In this document: positions 30,812 to 32,525 of the stretch, piece after piece
Layout of the letters: the number at the start of each line of letters is the position of its first letter
Position numbering within the stretch: the first letter of the stretch is position 1
Assembly (NCBI GenBank): GCA_021777335.1
Contig: JAJYDT010000023.1
Span: forward strand, 1-32,525
Reading direction: 5' to 3'
Source of the DNA: Pseudomonadota bacterium
Lineage (GTDB): Bacteria; Pseudomonadota; Gammaproteobacteria; Acidiferrobacterales; Acidiferrobacteraceae
Length of the DNA stretch: 32,525 nucleotides
The notes under the pieces: generated by a model
Told to the model about the DNA's origin: nothing
The model's input: the letters and a program-made list of their open reading frames with translations, nothing else
Databases searched by the model: none
Made by a program: the position numbers and the translations under genes

Positions 30812-31207
30812 ATGAAGTCTTGGATGCTTGTCGTTTGGGTTCTATGTGCCATGATCACCCTGAGCGTGCGCTCGGCGTACGCATGGCAGCGCCCGGCACT
30901 TCCGCCGCTTGCAACCCACCACCGATTCATTCGTGTTGATGATCGGGGGGACGAAGGCGATGACGAAGGCGGTGATGGCGATGGGTGGATCCCTTGGTGG
31001 TTCGGGATGCGTATGCTCGCGCCAAGGCGGCGTGTCATTGTCGAGCAGCCTTACTATTCTGCGCCGCCCGAACAGTATTCTTCGCCTCCGCCGCAAGCGT
31101 ACTGGTATTTCTGCCAGAATCCGGAGGGATATTACCCGCAAGTACGGGCCTGTCCTGAGGGCTGGATGCGCGTTGTTCCGGGCGGCGGCGCCCCGCCGCC
31201 CCCGTAA
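30812..31207 (+). CDS. Secreted proline-rich protein with a conserved YYP-CPxGW C-terminal motif
   Basis: This 131-residue protein starts with a signal peptide (MKSWMLVVWVLCAMITLSV..., cleavage near AYA-W). An acidic Asp/Gly-rich stretch follows (DDRGDEGDDEGGDGDG), then a basic/Pro/Tyr-rich stretch (PPEQYSSPPPQAYWYF). The C-terminal part CQNPEGYYPQVRACPEGWMRVVP, with two cysteines (possibly a disulfide), is a pattern I recognise from many small secreted proteobacterial proteins of unknown function. GGGGAGGG at 30797-30804 places the start at ATG 30812. ATGs at 30785 and 30806 are upstream in frame but badly spaced. It probably sits in the periplasm or outer envelope. No function is known. Confidence 0.75.
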   Translation: MKSWMLVVWVLCAMITLSVRSAYAWQRPALPPLATHHRFIRVDDRGDEGDDEGGDGDGWIPWWFGMRMLAPRRRVIVEQPYYSAPPEQYSSPPPQAYWYFCQNPEGYYPQVRACPEGWMRVVPGGGAPPPP

Positions 31208-31377
31208 AACGGGCGGCACGACGGCTGCCTGATTGTTGGGTGCGCCGGTCTCCTTTGCGAGCCAGCCAATCGCCAGATCAGCTTGCGCTTACCGCAGGAG
31301 CCCTGTCAGCCTGGGGTGCAGTGCGACCCCGGGTCCATTATTACGGATCAGTTGTACAAAACCGGCAACGATTGGCT

Positions 31378-32004
31378 TTAAAGTGTGCGAATGAACGCCG
31401 CAACCGCGCTCATCTCCTTGGAGCTCAACTTGGAAGCAATCGTGTGCATGATGTTGCTCGAGCCGTTGGTCCGGAGTCCTTGCTTGAAGTATCCAAGCTG
31501 GGTCGTCACATAGGCGATGTGCTGACCAGCGAGTCTCGGGAACAGCGGTGGCAGGCCGCGCCCGGTCGGGCCGTGGCAGTTCATGCAGGCCGGTGTATTG
31601 GTGCTTGGAATGCCGCCCATATAGATTTTGCGTCCCGCCGAGACCAATGCCGCCGGTTCGATACCCGGTGCCGGCCCTTTCTGGCTTGCGAAATAACGCG
31701 CGATCTCCGAGATTTTATTGTCCGGTACCGTGGCTGCCATACCCCACATAATGGATTTGGCAAGGGGGTCGGCACGTTTATGATTTTTGAAATCGCGGAT
31801 TTGAGCGATGAGGTAAGGGGCTCCCTGCCCGGCGAGATCAGGAAATGTCGGGGCAACAGAGATGCCGTTGACGCCGTGACACGCTGCGCAGGTCGTGGTG
31901 ACAATCGCGGGAGGAGGCGCCGCTGCATATGCACCAGTAGTGATTAGCAGAAGGACTATGCCTGCGCCGGACCCGATCCGCTTGTGCCACAGATTACCGA
32001 CCAT
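31378..32004 (-). CDS. Dihaem cytochrome c4
   Basis: This 208-residue protein has a signal peptide (to about residue 28, AYA-AA) and two class I cytochrome c domains of about 90 residues. The haem motifs are CAACH (39-43) and CMNCH (140-144). Likely axial Met residues lie in KSIMWGMAATV and SSNIMHTIASKL. The domain motif DLAGQGAPYLIAQIRDFKNHKR is repeated as RLAGQHIAYVTTQLGYFKQGLR. Cytochrome c4 is a periplasmic, often membrane-associated electron donor to terminal oxidases. The aa3 oxidase encoded 9-14 kb away, with its fused cytochrome c, is an obvious possible partner. ATG 32004 is preceded by AGGGGGC. Confidence 0.95.
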   Translation of the reverse strand: MVGNLWHKRIGSGAGIVLLLITTGAYAAAPPPAIVTTTCAACHGVNGISVAPTFPDLAGQGAPYLIAQIRDFKNHKRADPLAKSIMWGMAATVPDNKISEIARYFASQKGPAPGIEPAALVSAGRKIYMGGIPSTNTPACMNCHGPTGRGLPPLFPRLAGQHIAYVTTQLGYFKQGLRTNGSSNIMHTIASKLSSKEMSAVAAFIRTL

Positions 32005-32525
32005 TACTGCCCCCTGTACGTTCGTATTATTGGTCCCAACGTCATCGGGCCACTCTGTTCTCTGAACCGGAGCCGATTCCGCGCCCTTTGAATTCTATCG
32101 CCGATTGTACGGCGGCGGAAGGCGTGCCGTGACAGGCGAGAAGCCCGGGCGCGGCGCAGGCCAAGCGGCGAGTCCTTTGTGGTCGTAGAGCCGGTGGGTG
32201 GAGCGGTTTTTCTGACTGATTCATGCGCTGCCGCCGGGGCAGTCAGGCCTGCCGGAACAAAGCGCAGATCCAACCTCGCGTCGTATCCCGAGGGGCCCCT
32301 TGATGGGGGATCGCCAGTTTTGCCAAATGTTCTTGTTGCGACGAGGACGGAATTGCCACGTGATCGGGAGGTGAGCAAACCGCACCGCGAGTCCACCTGT
32401 AGAGGGTTGGTTACCACTATATTATTAAGCCAAAAAACAGCACTGCTGCCGGGTGCGATAGGCGCTCACGCGCGCAACCCCTCGGGCTCATGGTCACACG
32501 GCGGTTGCTTCGGCGAGCCTCTCCT
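32005..32525. other. Intergenic end of the window, no supported gene
   Basis: No convincing coding region was found. A 137-codon minus-strand open frame (32004-32417) is Arg/Ser/Pro-rich without motifs and looks like a GC-rich chance frame. An AT-rich patch at about 32413-32441 could hold a promoter, but no well-spaced -35/-10 pair stands out. A gene may begin beyond the right edge. Confidence 0.4.

Noticed and set aside
32004-32417. 137-codon minus-strand open frame upstream of cytochrome c4
   Set aside because: Arg/Ser/Pro-rich composition, no motifs, no ribosome site; best read as a chance frame.
1-32525. CRISPR arrays, tRNA, rRNA and insertion sequences
   Set aside because: No regularly spaced direct repeats, cloverleaf-like genes, ribosomal segments or transposase genes were recognised by eye. 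A covariance-model scan was not possible.

Overview
The window is GC-rich, densely coded and looks like a gammaproteobacterial chromosome. The main reasons are the bioF-bioH-bioC-bioD gene order, a YajR-type transporter with its C-terminal domain, a WrbA flavoprotein, an MshN-like pilus protein and a large aa3-type cytochrome oxidase cluster with its full set of assembly factors. An aerobic, possibly chemolithotrophic member of the class is my guess. No rRNA, tRNA, CRISPR array or insertion sequence was recognised.

Layout. (1) 1-2.0 kb: the C-terminal TPR part of an MshN-like protein, then a divergent HxlR regulator / wrbA pair with twin palindromic operators between them. (2) 2.2-9.3 kb, minus strand: a six-gene operon ordered hyfB-C-E-F-G-I. 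It resembles the membrane and hydrogenase modules of hydrogenase-4 / formate hydrogenlyase, but the large subunit has lost all four NiFe-binding cysteines, both RxCGxC and DPCxxC. It therefore belongs with the Ehr (energy-converting hydrogenase related) complexes rather than with true hydrogenases. A 66-residue ribbon-helix-helix protein is divergently transcribed. Three TTCTA boxes spaced exactly 11 bp apart overlap both divergent promoters, which suggests a dedicated regulator. (3) 10.1-13.5 kb: a biotin operon behind a BirA-type operator, with a promoter that predicts a leaderless bioF mRNA. bioF, bioH and bioC are intact, but bioD is broken by several frameshifts. (4) 13.6-16.9 kb, minus strand: a CLC-family chloride transporter with a TrkA-C-like tail, then a YajR-like MFS transporter. 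(5) 16.9-17.9 kb: about 1 kb without a convincing gene, holding a long hairpin and an FNR-like site.

(6) 17.9-27.1 kb: the aa3 oxidase region, DUF2244 - coxB (with fused cytochrome c) - coxA - small assembly protein - ctaG - coxC - [DUF2909, opposite strand] - SURF1 - Sco-like - ctaA - ctaB - sco. Subunits I-III form the oxidase. CtaB and CtaA make haem A. SURF1 is implicated in haem A insertion. CtaG and the two Sco-type thioredoxin-fold proteins deliver copper to CuB and CuA. (7) 27.1-32.5 kb: a HugZ-like haem/PNPOx-fold protein, an SbmA/ABCD-type ABC transporter, a mercaptopyruvate-type sulfurtransferase, a secreted proline-rich protein behind a Pho-box-like repeat, and a dihaem cytochrome c4 on the minus strand.

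The most interesting elements are the Ehr-like operon with its candidate RHH control region, and the biotin operon, which keeps a well-formed operator while its last gene has decayed.
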